A DNA stretch of 64,000 nucleotides from positions 1 to 64,000 of IMG/VR virus record IMGVR_UViG_3300010396_000010; one strand, written 5' to 3'. The stretch's first letter is position 1, and every line of letters begins with the position of its first letter. This stretch comes from a virus. The notes under the pieces are model-generated. The model saw nothing but the letters and a program-made list of their open reading frames with translations. It did no database searches and was not told the DNA's origin. The position numbers and the translations under genes were made by a program. This document shows, piece by piece, positions 7,509 through 15,876 of the stretch.

Positions 7509-8010
7509 TAACGGTTGTACCAGCCATAATAAGTGCCTTCGGGCCAACAAGCGATTTAAGTCCTATATCCAAGTCGATCCTGAAACAGGATGCTGGCTAT
7601 GGACAAAGGGAAAGTCGCGTGATGGCTACGGAGAATTCAATGCTGGAAGGAGGTGGAAAGCACATAGATTTGCGTTCCACATGGCAGGGAATGAACTCAT
7701 TCCAGGATTGACACTAGACCATTTATGTCGCGTTAGGCATTGCGTCAATCCAGATCATTTGGAGCAAGTCGATCTGAGAACGAATATTCTACGCGGAGAG
7801 AACCCAAGCGCGAAAGCAGCACGTGTTATTTGTTGCCCCAAAGGCCATCCTTACGATGAGCAAAATACGAACACCTATCAGGGATACCGTCGCTGCAAGG
7901 CATGTCGGCGGGAACTTGACAAGCGACGGTTGCAAGATCCAGTCTTTCGTAAACAAGTTTCGATTCGCCAAGCGAAATGGTATCAGGCGAAGAAAACAAG
8001 GGCATCATAA
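7501..8010 (+). CDS. HNH homing-type endonuclease
   Basis: A 169-residue protein with the phage HNH layout: CWLWTKGKSRDGYGEF (NUMOD4-like entry), HRFAFHMAGNELIPGLTLDHLCRVRHCVNPDHLEQV as the HNH core, and a second zinc-type part CCPKGHPYDEQN...YRRCKACRRELDKRR. It starts eight bases inside the end of dam. Its codons are clearly more AT-rich than those of the genes around it, which supports recent arrival. The flanks carry two versions of the dam 3' end, as expected for a gene that homed into dam. Confidence 0.87.
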   Translation: MNSNGCTSHNKCLRANKRFKSYIQVDPETGCWLWTKGKSRDGYGEFNAGRRWKAHRFAFHMAGNELIPGLTLDHLCRVRHCVNPDHLEQVDLRTNILRGENPSAKAARVICCPKGHPYDEQNTNTYQGYRRCKACRRELDKRRLQDPVFRKQVSIRQAKWYQAKKTRAS

Positions 8011-8076
8011 AGTGTTTGGATCAAGCCCAACACGATCAAGCAGCCCAAGGAAATCAAGAATCTCACCCTGTGGTGA
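8011..8076 (+). pseudogene. Displaced original 3' end of dam
   Basis: Read from 8011 this encodes SVWIKPNTIKQPKEIKNLTLW and a stop. The present dam ends ESIWIKPNTIKPPSKQLSLWGQSDE. Over the eight codons WIKPNTIK, 19 of 24 bases agree and all five differences are silent third-position changes. It has no start codon and is a leftover exon-like fragment. Confidence 0.85.
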
Positions 8077-8090
8077 AGAAAGGAACCATC

Positions 8091-8387
8091 ATGCGTAACC
8101 AGAAACCCAAGACGCTGCAAGAACGATTTGAGGAGTTTGACGCGGCGCACCCGGAGATTTATGCCACGTTCAAGCAATACGCGCTGCGAATCCGCATGCG
8201 CCGTATCCATTACTCGGCACGCCTCATTCTCAGTGGCATCAGCTTCAACACGATGCTCGACGGGCGCGACATTGACGAATACAAGATCAACAACGACTTT
8301 TCCAGCAGGTATGCGCGGAAACTGATCAAAGAAGATCCGTTGAACTTCGGGCAGTTCTTCGAGACACGCCGACTGAAAGCCGCATAG
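8091..8387 (+). CDS. Conserved phage protein of unknown function
   Basis: A 98-residue basic protein. FEEFDAAHPEIYATFKQYALRIRMRR, then DEYKINNDFSSRYARKLIKEDPLNFGQFFETRRLK matches my memory of a family often seen next to phage replication genes (FKINNNYTSRYAR...FFETRRLK), still without function. RBS AAAGGAACC lies before the ATG. It sits between the methylase region and the sigma factor. Confidence 0.75.
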   Translation: MRNQKPKTLQERFEEFDAAHPEIYATFKQYALRIRMRRIHYSARLILSGISFNTMLDGRDIDEYKINNDFSSRYARKLIKEDPLNFGQFFETRRLKAA

Positions 8388-8399
8388 GAGGGTACGCCA

Positions 8400-9290
8400 A
8401 TGGCCGCGCAACGCGACGACGATCTGTATGAGGATATGCCTGATGATGAGGCGATGCCTGATGCGCAGATGGGTGATGACGTACAAGCGTATCTCTTGGA
8501 AATCGGGCGTTATCCGCTGCTGACCGACGCAGAAGAATTGGCGCTGGCACAGCGCATCGCGCAAGGCGACGCCGATGCTAAGCGGATCTTCATCGAGTGC
8601 AACCTGCGATTGGTGGTCAGCATTGCCAAACGATTTGTGCGTTACACGCACTCGCTGCCGCTGCTCGATCTCATCCAAGAGGGGAACATTGGCCTGATAC
8701 GGGCCGTGGAGAAGTTCGACTGGCGGCGAGGGAATCGGTTCAGCACGCATGCGACGTGGTGGATTCGCCAGGACATTACACGTGGCATCATGAGTAAGGG
8801 GCGTGCCATTCGTCTGCCTGAGCATGTGGCGATAGCCCTGAATCGCCTCAAGCGTCTGCGCAACGCCCTCATGCGTGACACGGGCGTGTTGCCCACCTAC
8901 GAGGAGATCGCCGCCAAGGCGGAGATGCCGACCCGGCGCGTGAGGGAACTGTTCGGATTCGATGATGGCCCCCTGTCGCTCGATGCCGCAGAGTACGGCG
9001 ACGACCACGACACGCCGTTGGCTGACATCCTGCCGGACACCACCAGCGCCGCGCCAGATGCTATCGCCACCTTGGCGGATATTAGCGCATTGGATGATGC
9101 ATTGGAACGGCTCTCGCCCCGCGAACGTGAGGTGTTGCGACTGCGCAAGGGCGTGGTCGATGGGCATGAATGGACGCTGGCCGAGATCGGTCAGAAATTT
9201 GGGCGCACCCGCGAGTGCATCCGCCAGATCGAAACCAGGGCGCTGCGCAAACTCCGCGCACCCGCCATGATGCATGCCCTCGTTGACTAA
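8400..9290 (+). CDS. Phage-encoded sigma-70 family RNA polymerase sigma factor
   Basis: A 296-residue group 1/2-like sigma factor. Region 1.2 is at ~26-55 ([19 protein letters not shown]), region 2 at ~60-127 ([48 protein letters not shown]), region 3 at ~130-185 and region 4 at ~235-290 ([32 protein letters not shown]). The long region 1.1 is missing; the N-terminus is just acidic. Residues of 2.4 and 4.2 look canonical, so it should read TTGACA/TATAAT-type promoters, which is what the phage promoters here look like. It could redirect polymerase in the middle or late period. RBS GGAGGG is upstream. Confidence 0.92.
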   Translation: MAAQRDDDLYEDMPDDEAMPDAQMGDDVQAYLLEIGRYPLLTDAEELALAQRIAQGDADAKRIFIECNLRLVVSIAKRFVRYTHSLPLLDLIQEGNIGLIRAVEKFDWRRGNRFSTHATWWIRQDITRGIMSKGRAIRLPEHVAIALNRLKRLRNALMRDTGVLPTYEEIAAKAEMPTRRVRELFGFDDGPLSLDAAEYGDDHDTPLADILPDTTSAAPDAIATLADISALDDALERLSPREREVLRLRKGVVDGHEWTLAEIGQKFGRTRECIRQIETRALRKLRAPAMMHALVD

Positions 9291-9312
9291 TTTTAGGCAA
9301 CAGTGCTATACT
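9283..9312 (+). promoter_or_regulatory. Promoter at the end of the sigma gene
   Basis: TTGACT (9283-9288) overlaps the sigma stop codon; after 18 bases comes TATACT (9307-9312). The spacer carries GACTAATTTTAGGCAA, nearly identical to 5579-5594. Confidence 0.65.
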
Positions 9313-9342
9313 ACAGAGTGAAAAGCTGCTACGGAGGAAATC

Positions 9343-9714
9343 ATGATCACGCCCAGCGTCCCCTATCGCCTCCACGTCCGTACCCTGGACCGCGCCGGAT
9401 GCCCTGATCTGCATCCGGCCTTCGTGCGCCTGTTGGACCAGTCGCCGCGCCGATCCTTGGGCTGGTGGGAGTTCGCTCCGATTGCTGACGCGCTGCGCCA
9501 GCAGGGGTATGGCAAGGGGCTGGACGTGATCGCGCTGCTGCGTGGCACCCCCTCCGTGAGCATCGAGAGCATGTGCAAGATCCTGACCATCAGTGCTTCG
9601 ACCGCCAAGAAGCGATTCAAGGAAACGTGGAACGCGGCGTATGACCAATACCAGGAACACTACCCCGGCAAGATCCGGACGCCGTTCTACGCGGAATTGT
9701 GGGGCCAACAGTGA
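9343..9714 (+). CDS. Hypothetical protein with possible helix-turn-helix
   Basis: A 123-residue protein with a strong GGAGG site. SVSIESMCKILTISASTAKKRFKETW (about 67-92) has the layout of a helix-turn-helix. It could be a small transcription regulator made just after the sigma factor, but no family is recognised. Its stop overlaps the next start (GTGA). Confidence 0.65.
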   Translation: MITPSVPYRLHVRTLDRAGCPDLHPAFVRLLDQSPRRSLGWWEFAPIADALRQQGYGKGLDVIALLRGTPSVSIESMCKILTISASTAKKRFKETWNAAYDQYQEHYPGKIRTPFYAELWGQQ

Positions 9715-10106
9715 TCGTGGAGATATCCTCTGAGGTCGAAGACTATTTGCTCTATGACATCCGCGAAGTCAACGGCCATCCGTTTCACCACGCGAACGAA
9801 CATAGCCGTCTGTTCCATCAGCAGTTGTGGGAGTTGGACTGGCGCGACGAGGAGGGCAAGCCCCTCATCGACAAAATGACTGTCACCCGCGAGACACGCT
9901 GGGTGGGCGACCGCAACTATGACCTGTTGATCTTCACGATGCAGCGCCAGGGCTACCAGCCGAAAGAAATTTGTGTTCGTGCCAGCGATGTGCAGGATCG
10001 CCATCCACTGACCAATGATTTGCTGTTTCGCGGCCATCGTACCATCGAAGAATTGCTCTTGCCCGCTGCGCGGAGCGGCTGGGCGAAAGAGGCCCAAGGC
10101 CAATGA
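9711..10106 (+). CDS. Hypothetical protein, 131 aa
   Basis: Starts with GTG in a GTGA overlap with the gene before; an in-frame GTG at 9699 is an alternative. The sequence is acidic with a mixed alpha/beta look and no recognisable motif. Its end overlaps the next gene by four bases (ATGA), linking it to the fibre-like genes. Confidence 0.6.
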   Translation: MIVEISSEVEDYLLYDIREVNGHPFHHANEHSRLFHQQLWELDWRDEEGKPLIDKMTVTRETRWVGDRNYDLLIFTMQRQGYQPKEICVRASDVQDRHPLTNDLLFRGHRTIEELLLPAARSGWAKEAQGQ

Positions 10107-10756
10107 GTATTACCATCATCTCGTTCTCGCCGGGAACCACGATCAAGAGTGCGGATGTCACGAGCGATGTTACGGCGATCACCAATGCATTATCCGGTGT
10201 CGTGGCGAACCAGTTTACGTTTCTGGCGACAGCGACCACCAACCCCGCACTGATAACCCAACTTCCCTCTACGCCAGGTAGCGATCAAGATGCCGTCCGC
10301 GCTGGAGTCCCTGGCGACTCTTCGCCGCGCATCGGTTTCTATTTGCGCTCTGATGGGTCTGGCGGCATTCGTGGCGGGTTTGGCAGTGGCATCGGCGCAG
10401 TCCTCTATGCGCAAACCGGCTTGTGGCAGACGCCCGATCAATTCTGGATCACGCAAACCATCGGCACCGGCAACAAACTCTTTTACCGCATCGATACGAC
10501 GGATCGCAAGAGCTTTGGTATCGCCTACAATAAGTTCAGCGATGCGCCGTATTGGTTCAACTACACGGACAGCATCTACATGACCGAACTTGGTCATGAC
10601 GGCAGCATGTATGTCGGCACCGGGACCGCAACGCCTGGCAACTACTACCCGCAACTTGCCAGTGCTGGCGGTGGTGCGGCGGGCAAGAAGATTTGGGTTG
10701 GCACGACTGATCCGGGCGGCGCGGCTTCTGAGGGCGATTTTTGGCTCAACGGCTGA
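10103..10756 (+). CDS. Tail-fibre-like structural protein
   Basis: A 217-residue Gly/Ser/Thr-rich, beta-rich protein. The C-terminal KKIWVGTTDPGGAASEGDFWLNG resembles the xIWVxxxDPxxxxxEGDxWxx end common to phage fibre and receptor-binding proteins. The middle (GFGSGIGAVLYAQTG, FYRIDTTDRKSFG) also suits a fibre. It lies on the plus strand, apart from the main tail genes on the minus strand. Confidence 0.6.
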   Translation: MSITIISFSPGTTIKSADVTSDVTAITNALSGVVANQFTFLATATTNPALITQLPSTPGSDQDAVRAGVPGDSSPRIGFYLRSDGSGGIRGGFGSGIGAVLYAQTGLWQTPDQFWITQTIGTGNKLFYRIDTTDRKSFGIAYNKFSDAPYWFNYTDSIYMTELGHDGSMYVGTGTATPGNYYPQLASAGGGAAGKKIWVGTTDPGGAASEGDFWLNG

Positions 10757-10776
10757 GTGCTTTGTGAGGGAATGAG

Positions 10777-11280
10777 ATGCCATCGACAGGGATTTACACG
10801 GTTACAAGCCCAACTAGCGGCACGCAGTATAACGCGCCCGCTGCCTATTGGGTTGTCCCGACCAATGGCACCAGCATTAGTTGTGAGGTCAAGAGCTACA
10901 ATGCATCCAGTGTCCTCACAACGGTTGCTAACCTCACCGTGTATATTCGCAACGTCTCATCCGCAGTCAACTTGGCGAGCTTCAACGGCGGCACAGCGAA
11001 CACAACGGACATTGGGCCGGACAGCGACGCGACGATCAACGGAACCAATGTCTTCACCGTTGGCGCGAGCGTGGGCGGCACCATCGATCATATCGCCATG
11101 CAGGTGACGAACTACACCGGCAGTGCCTACAGTGGCGGCGGCGGTGGCACAGGCAATGATAAGGTCCGGCGCAGTGGTGCATGGGGCGCTGCGGTGACGA
11201 TCAAGGTCCGGCGCTCTGGCGCGTGGACCAGTGTATCCGGTTACGTGCGCCGGTCGAATGCATGGAGCCAAGTAGCATAA
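10777..11280 (+). CDS. Minor structural protein with VRRSGAW repeats
   Basis: A 167-residue protein. The N-terminal ~115 residues are beta-rich; after a glycine linker come three copies of a short repeat (KVRRSGAWG, KVRRSGAWT, YVRRSNAWS), a C-terminal pattern seen in phage and prophage virion proteins. Follows the fibre-like gene and is probably part of the same tip or fibre set. Confidence 0.6.
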   Translation: MPSTGIYTVTSPTSGTQYNAPAAYWVVPTNGTSISCEVKSYNASSVLTTVANLTVYIRNVSSAVNLASFNGGTANTTDIGPDSDATINGTNVFTVGASVGGTIDHIAMQVTNYTGSAYSGGGGGTGNDKVRRSGAWGAAVTIKVRRSGAWTSVSGYVRRSNAWSQVA

Positions 11281-11292
11281 AGGAGCAAAACA

Positions 11293-11793
11293 ATGCAAAT
11301 CCCTGTTCAAGCCCTGGTTGAAGCCCCGCACAGCATCACACTTACCCTTCAAGGCAACCAACTCATCGACGTGATGAGCCGCCTCTCGACTGAGGATCTG
11401 TGCGCGGCACTCAAAGCGGCTGTCGCCAACCTCGAAGCGCAGATCGCCGCGCAGCACGTGACGGATGAAGCGCAGCCGAAAGAGAATGCGTCACAAAACA
11501 AGACAATGCCCATCAATAGCATGCAACTCACACAAATACAAAAGTTGTGCGCGGCGGTTGGCACCCCCATGCCAGATACATCTCATATGACCCAAGACGA
11601 GGCACAGGAATTTTTGAATAATTTCCAATCCGTCGAACTGCCGCCACTGGACGTTGCCCCCGGCCAGAGCGCCACGCAGACGGTGACGCAGACCTTGCCC
11701 GATGGCACCACCCTCAACATCACGCACACGCACACCAACACGGGCGAGGCAGAAACGGAGGATGCAGCCCCCGAAGGGACAGATGGGGCATGA
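11293..11793 (+). CDS. Hypothetical protein, 166 aa
   Basis: Preceded by AAGGAG. A helical N-terminal half and a Thr/Glu-rich C-terminal half (QTVTQTLPDGTTLNITHTHTN) with no recognised family. The stop overlaps the next start (ATGA). It may be a virion or assembly protein, judged only by position. Confidence 0.6.
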   Translation: MQIPVQALVEAPHSITLTLQGNQLIDVMSRLSTEDLCAALKAAVANLEAQIAAQHVTDEAQPKENASQNKTMPINSMQLTQIQKLCAAVGTPMPDTSHMTQDEAQEFLNNFQSVELPPLDVAPGQSATQTVTQTLPDGTTLNITHTHTNTGEAETEDAAPEGTDGA

Positions 11794-12209
11794 GAAACAA
11801 TCCGTCCCTGACGCTCGCCGATATCCAAGCCGTCTTAACGAACACGATCAAAGCTGCCGTCGATCCACTTTCATCGCAGATGAGCAAACTCACTGAAAAG
11901 GTGGACACCCTCACCGCCGATCATGTTAAACAGATAGACATGCAAGATCTGCGACGCGAGATGCAACAAGGATTCGCGGGACTGGAAACCAAATACCTGA
12001 TCCGCGAAATGGCGGAACAGCAACGCAAAGAACTGGTGAACGGGCAAGAGGATATCCGAAAAGAATTGAAAGATATGAAGGATGCGGCAGCGAGTAGCGG
12101 ACTCAAGCAATGGCAAATGCTGAGTATTGTTGCAAGCATCATCTTTACGTTCTTGGGATTCCTCATCTCGCTCTACGCTAATGTCCTTGTCCACCTGAGC
12201 TATAAATAA
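11790..12209 (+). CDS. Coiled-coil protein with C-terminal membrane anchor
   Basis: A 139-residue protein. Residues ~25-105 are rich in Glu, Lys, Gln and Leu heptads (LSSQMSKLTEKVDTLTADHV, MAEQQRKELVNGQEDIRKELKDM), and ~110-135 form a single transmembrane helix (MLSIVASIIFTFLGFLISLYANVLVHL). Tail-anchored topology next to lysis genes suggests a spanin- or holin-associated role, or a membrane link for the virion; this is inference. Confidence 0.65.
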   Translation: MRNNPSLTLADIQAVLTNTIKAAVDPLSSQMSKLTEKVDTLTADHVKQIDMQDLRREMQQGFAGLETKYLIREMAEQQRKELVNGQEDIRKELKDMKDAAASSGLKQWQMLSIVASIIFTFLGFLISLYANVLVHLSYK

Positions 12210-12228
12210 TCCCTAGAAAGGAGGAACC

Positions 12229-12708
12229 ATGCTCAAATATATCGCGCCCTTACAAGAGCAATTGCGCCACCTGCCCACACCGCATCTCTTTCGCGCTCAT
12301 GATGCCAGCGACAAGACCAAAGGCCAGCGCGTCGCGGAGATCGCCGCGTCTCGCATCGGTTCCTGGCCGTTCCTCATCGGGCAGAGCGTCGTGCTAGCGG
12401 CGTGGATTATCTTCAATAGCGTTGCCGTGTTTCCCCACTTCGATAACCCGCCGTACATTTTGCTCAATCTCATGCTCAGCTTCCAGGCTGCTTTTACCGG
12501 GCCAGTCCTGTTGATTGCGGCGAACGTCGGGGCGATGCGCGACCATAAGCAATATGACCGCATGGAACAGATGGAAACACGCATCATTGATGAATTGACC
12601 GCGACACGCAATGAACTGGCTGAGGCCCGCGTCGAGAATGCAGAACTGCGGCAGATGATCGCCGTTGTCTGCGAGCATTTTGCATTGGAGTTGACTCATG
12701 CTTCCTAG
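12229..12708 (+). CDS. DUF1003 membrane protein
   Basis: A 159-residue protein with the DUF1003 pattern: RVAEIAASRIGSWPFLIGQSVVLAAWIIFNS, FDNPPYILLNLMLSFQAAFTGPVLLIAANVGAMRD, giving two transmembrane helices, then a coiled coil to the end. The family has no known biochemical role. A good AAAGGAGG site precedes it, and its end overlaps the lysin gene, so a function in lysis or in changing the membrane is possible. Confidence 0.8.
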   Translation: MLKYIAPLQEQLRHLPTPHLFRAHDASDKTKGQRVAEIAASRIGSWPFLIGQSVVLAAWIIFNSVAVFPHFDNPPYILLNLMLSFQAAFTGPVLLIAANVGAMRDHKQYDRMEQMETRIIDELTATRNELAEARVENAELRQMIAVVCEHFALELTHAS

Positions 12709-13849
12709 TGGATGGTCCGATAACGGCCTGGCGCTCATCCCGCCCAAAGCGCCGGATGGCAAGCAATATTTCTTTTCTGACGCCTCCGGCATGCGCGAAC
12801 TGGCGCTACACCTGCTGGCGGAAAACGTCATCAGTGGCGACGACACGGCTATCGAGAACGCCGCGCAGGTGTCGCCGGATCGCGTCGAGCAATGCACGCA
12901 ATATGGCTGTCTGGTCATTCAGCGTGACAGCAAGGATGATCCGTGGACCGGCTTCCGTAGCAACCTCGGCGCGGAACACCTGAAGAACAGCGGGCGCACG
13001 CCGAAGGCATCGCCCATCCCACAGCCACCCACACCAGCCGATCCCAACAAGGTCAAACTGGCACGCACGCAGAAGGCGCTTGGCACCGACACGTTAGGCG
13101 TCTACTTCGGCACGTGGACCTATGGCAAGCCAGCAGTGGCCTTCACACCCTTTGCAAAACAGGCAAAAGGCATGGGATTCGACTATGTGATGGTCAAGTT
13201 TGGCGAGGATGGCACGCGCTGGTATCCTGACTCGCCCGCACAGATTGCCAAAGTCTTTGCTGACAATGGTTTGAAGATGGTCCCCTTCTGGTATTGCCGC
13301 CCGAATTACTGGCAACAGGACGCCGATCATTGCGCCCAACTGGCGCAGGAGTTTGGGGTCATCGATCTCGACATCGAAGAAGTGTTCTTGAATATCCAGG
13401 GCAAGCAGATCGTCGGCAGCTATGGAACACAACTCGCAGCACTGGTAAACCGCATCCGCAACGCCGCACCAGAAGCCTTGATCATCGCTGACGGCTATGG
13501 CGACCCCATGACCGCTTTCGCTGGGACGTTCCCCTATTGGGCCATCACTGAGGCGGACTGCTATCAGCCGCAGTGGTACGAGTCGTTCTATGGGGCGCGC
13601 ACCTGGGATGAGTGGCGCAACGGACTGGCGCGGCACGACGCCGAATGCGGCGAAGTGTTCCAGCAAGCGAAACTTGGCTTGTCGTTCCCCATCCGCCCCT
13701 GTGTCTCATCGTTCGCCGTCACGCCAGATGTCGCCTACGATATCGGCCATTACCTCAGTAGCTTCCACACTGGCCTCATGCTGTGGGAGTTCACGCAATG
13801 TGCCGCTGATGTGGCCCGCGCCTTCAAGAGCGGGCTGCACGCGAAATAG
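12698..13849 (+). CDS. Putative endolysin, TIM-barrel glycosidase-like
   Basis: A 383-residue protein. After an N-terminal ~100-residue domain and a Pro-rich linker (~108-125), residues ~130-380 read like a glycosidase TIM barrel: LGVYFGTWTYGKP, GFDYVMVKFGEDG, GLKMVPFWYCRPNYW, GVIDLDIEEVF, ALIIADGYGDP, YWAITEADCYQPQWY, LGLSFPIRPCVSSF, GLMLWEFTQC. The DLDIEE stretch has the acidic residues expected of a catalytic centre. It lies between the DUF1003 gene and a holin-like gene, which supports a lysis role. The exact glycosidase family is not clear. Confidence 0.6.
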   Translation: MLPSGWSDNGLALIPPKAPDGKQYFFSDASGMRELALHLLAENVISGDDTAIENAAQVSPDRVEQCTQYGCLVIQRDSKDDPWTGFRSNLGAEHLKNSGRTPKASPIPQPPTPADPNKVKLARTQKALGTDTLGVYFGTWTYGKPAVAFTPFAKQAKGMGFDYVMVKFGEDGTRWYPDSPAQIAKVFADNGLKMVPFWYCRPNYWQQDADHCAQLAQEFGVIDLDIEEVFLNIQGKQIVGSYGTQLAALVNRIRNAAPEALIIADGYGDPMTAFAGTFPYWAITEADCYQPQWYESFYGARTWDEWRNGLARHDAECGEVFQQAKLGLSFPIRPCVSSFAVTPDVAYDIGHYLSSFHTGLMLWEFTQCAADVARAFKSGLHAK

Positions 13850-13862
13850 AAAGGAACCTTTG

Positions 13863-14315
13863 ATGAACCTCTTTGAACGCGCCCAGCAGGGCATGAACCT
13901 CACCGCCGCCGAGCGCGGCATCTACCAGTTCGCGCAACTGATGTTGAAATCCCTTGGTCCCTTGGGCGCGCTGCCCTTCGTGGCCGATCTGCTCAAAGCC
14001 GTCAACGTGTGGCTGTCCACCGGCACCTGGCACACCTTCGACTACCTGGGCGATCTGCGCGTGCTGCTGGCTGCTGTCGTTGCCTCCGCCATCGCCGCAT
14101 GGCAGCACTGGCAGAGTGCGCAGGGCGATGCACCGCTGCTGTCCTCTGCTAATGCCGAAAGCGATGCGGTCACGTTCACGCCCCGCGATCCCGCCGCGTC
14201 CAAGGCGGGCGAAACGCTCACCCTCGCTAAGCCTCCCGTCGTCGAGGATGCGCCAGTAGTGGCCTCTGCTGACAGCACGCCCGCACCAACGCCTGAGCCT
14301 GTAGTCACCGCGTAA
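13863..14315 (+). CDS. Holin-like small membrane protein
   Basis: A 150-residue protein. Two hydrophobic stretches (about 35-60 and 68-85, LRVLLAAVVASAIAAW) could cross the membrane, followed by a long polar Ala/Pro/Thr tail. Placement right after the lysin candidate and before a terminator makes a holin the likeliest role. AAAGGAACC precedes the ATG. Confidence 0.5.
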   Translation: MNLFERAQQGMNLTAAERGIYQFAQLMLKSLGPLGALPFVADLLKAVNVWLSTGTWHTFDYLGDLRVLLAAVVASAIAAWQHWQSAQGDAPLLSSANAESDAVTFTPRDPAASKAGETLTLAKPPVVEDAPVVASADSTPAPTPEPVVTA

Positions 14316-14336
14316 TTACCGATCCCTCACCTTATG

Positions 14337-14371
14337 CCCCTGTATCACACAAATACAGGGGTTTTTCTTTT
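14337..14371 (+). terminator. Rho-independent terminator
   Basis: CCCCTGTAT pairs with ATACAGGGG around a 7-base loop and is followed by TTTTTCTTTT. It ends the fibre/lysis operon. Confidence 0.92.
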
Positions 14372-14432
14372 CTTCACATCCGCCTATTTCCTGAGTAGAA
14401 TGGTTGTTTTTCTTCACCATCTTACCTACTGA

Positions 14433-14461
14433 TTGACAATCCGTAGAGGATAGCATATGGT
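14433..14461 (+). promoter_or_regulatory. Promoter for the kinase operon
   Basis: TTGACA (14433-14438), a 17-base spacer and TATGGT (14456-14461), about 100 bases before the kinase start. The leader between has no strong hairpin. Confidence 0.7.
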
Positions 14462-14563
14462 GGGTGCATCAACTACGCGCAAGTGTTGGATACGGGCCGC
14501 ACCGTGCCGCTCAGTCGCATTTTCGTGTTGACGGTAATCTTCCGAGGACGTGGAGGAAAAACA

Positions 14564-15469
14564 ATGCAGCAACCATCAGAGCCGATGGACGACGAAGTGA
14601 CACAGATTATTCGGCCCAAAGCGGGAATGCGTTTTGCGGAATTTGTGTTTGATCGCCAGATCGGTGAGGGCGCGGCAAGTGAAGTGTGGTTAGCCCATGA
14701 CTTCTTTGGCGAGCGAGCAGCCATTAAGATTGTGACGCGCAGCGAGGACCGGCAGTTCGAGGATCGTCATTATGCGCGGCGCTTGCTGATTGAGGGGGAA
14801 ACGATGCTGAACCTGCATCACCCCAACATCCTGCATGTAAAGCGTACCGGGATGGATATCCATTGGTACTACATGATCATGGCGTATGTCACAGGCGGGA
14901 CCGTCGCAAGCGCATTGGAGCGCAAGGGGCGCATGCCACTACATCAGGCGCTTGCCGTCACCAACAATGTGCTGCATGCTCTGGAATATGCCCATGCACG
15001 CGGCATCGTCCATCGGGACATCAAGCCGCAGAACATTCTGCTGGACCCGCCAGCAGGGCGCGTGCTGCTGGCGGACTTCGGCATCCTCTACCGCCAGCGT
15101 AAGGCTAGCGACCGCATGACGCTTCCCGGCAAGGTGCTAGGAACTGCCGCGTATATGGCCCCGGAACAGGTACGTGGCCGCGACCTCGATGCCCGCACTG
15201 ATCTCTATGCAGTCGGCTGCATGCTGTACGAAATGCTCTATGGGCAACCGCCATTTGGCAAGAAGTACGGCGACGATCTCGCCATTGCGCGACGCCAGGT
15301 GAGCGAGCCGGTGGTCTTCCCCGCGACGCCGGCCCTGTCGCATCAACTGCAAGCAGTGATCGGGCGCGTACTGGAAAAGGAACCCGCCAAACGCTATCAG
15401 CATGCCGCAGCGTTCCGTCGCGCCCTCGCGCCGTTCTACACGGTGTTCCCACAGAAAGGCGACCGCTGA
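14564..15469 (+). CDS. Hanks-type serine/threonine protein kinase
   Basis: A 301-residue complete kinase domain: glycine loop GEGAASEV (34-41), catalytic Lys55 in AIK, HRDIKPQN (150-157), DFG (171-173), GTAAYMAPEQ (193-202) and the conserved DLYAVGCMLYEML after it. There is no transmembrane helix and no PASTA or other sensor domain, so it acts in the cytoplasm. The start at 14564 follows GGAGGAAAA; a longer reading from 14483 has no site. It has its own promoter downstream of the lysis terminator, so it is controlled apart from lysis. It may act on host polymerase or defence proteins, as phage kinases do; that is inference. Confidence 0.93.
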   Translation: MQQPSEPMDDEVTQIIRPKAGMRFAEFVFDRQIGEGAASEVWLAHDFFGERAAIKIVTRSEDRQFEDRHYARRLLIEGETMLNLHHPNILHVKRTGMDIHWYYMIMAYVTGGTVASALERKGRMPLHQALAVTNNVLHALEYAHARGIVHRDIKPQNILLDPPAGRVLLADFGILYRQRKASDRMTLPGKVLGTAAYMAPEQVRGRDLDARTDLYAVGCMLYEMLYGQPPFGKKYGDDLAIARRQVSEPVVFPATPALSHQLQAVIGRVLEKEPAKRYQHAAAFRRALAPFYTVFPQKGDR

Positions 15470-15876
15470 TGGCTCTCTATCGCGGATATGGCGCACCGAC
15501 CCCGATGCCACGCCCCGTCATTCCAGAGCAACCACAGTTGCCAAGGATTCATCCCAAGACGGTTCCCTATCGTCAATTCGCGCAAGCTGCCAAACTTGCG
15601 CAGTCACGCACACGTCTCGGCGTCTGGCGACTGAACGCCTATATTGTGCAGGATGCCTATCTCGTGGGCGATAGACGCCGGGGCTATTACTATGGTGTGG
15701 TAGGAAAACAGATCTTCGAGGGGAAGCGACTGCGCGATGTGTACAACCACATGGTGCAATATTGCCTCGACACCCAGAGAGCCAAACTGAATCATGACTC
15801 GTGGGCGTTCGCCATCGCGCCACGCTGGGAACTGGCGGCGTTCCGTAAGACGATCATGATGGATGCGTTGGAGTAG
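15469..15876 (+). CDS. Hypothetical protein, 135 aa
   Basis: Starts one base inside the kinase stop (TGATG), so the two are coupled. A basic protein with aromatic-rich segments (YYYGVVGKQIFEGKRLRDVYNHMVQYC), family unknown. It could be a kinase partner or substrate, judged only by coupling. Its 3' end overlaps the convergent small regulator gene by 23 bases. Confidence 0.65.
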   Translation: MALYRGYGAPTPMPRPVIPEQPQLPRIHPKTVPYRQFAQAAKLAQSRTRLGVWRLNAYIVQDAYLVGDRRRGYYYGVVGKQIFEGKRLRDVYNHMVQYCLDTQRAKLNHDSWAFAIAPRWELAAFRKTIMMDALE

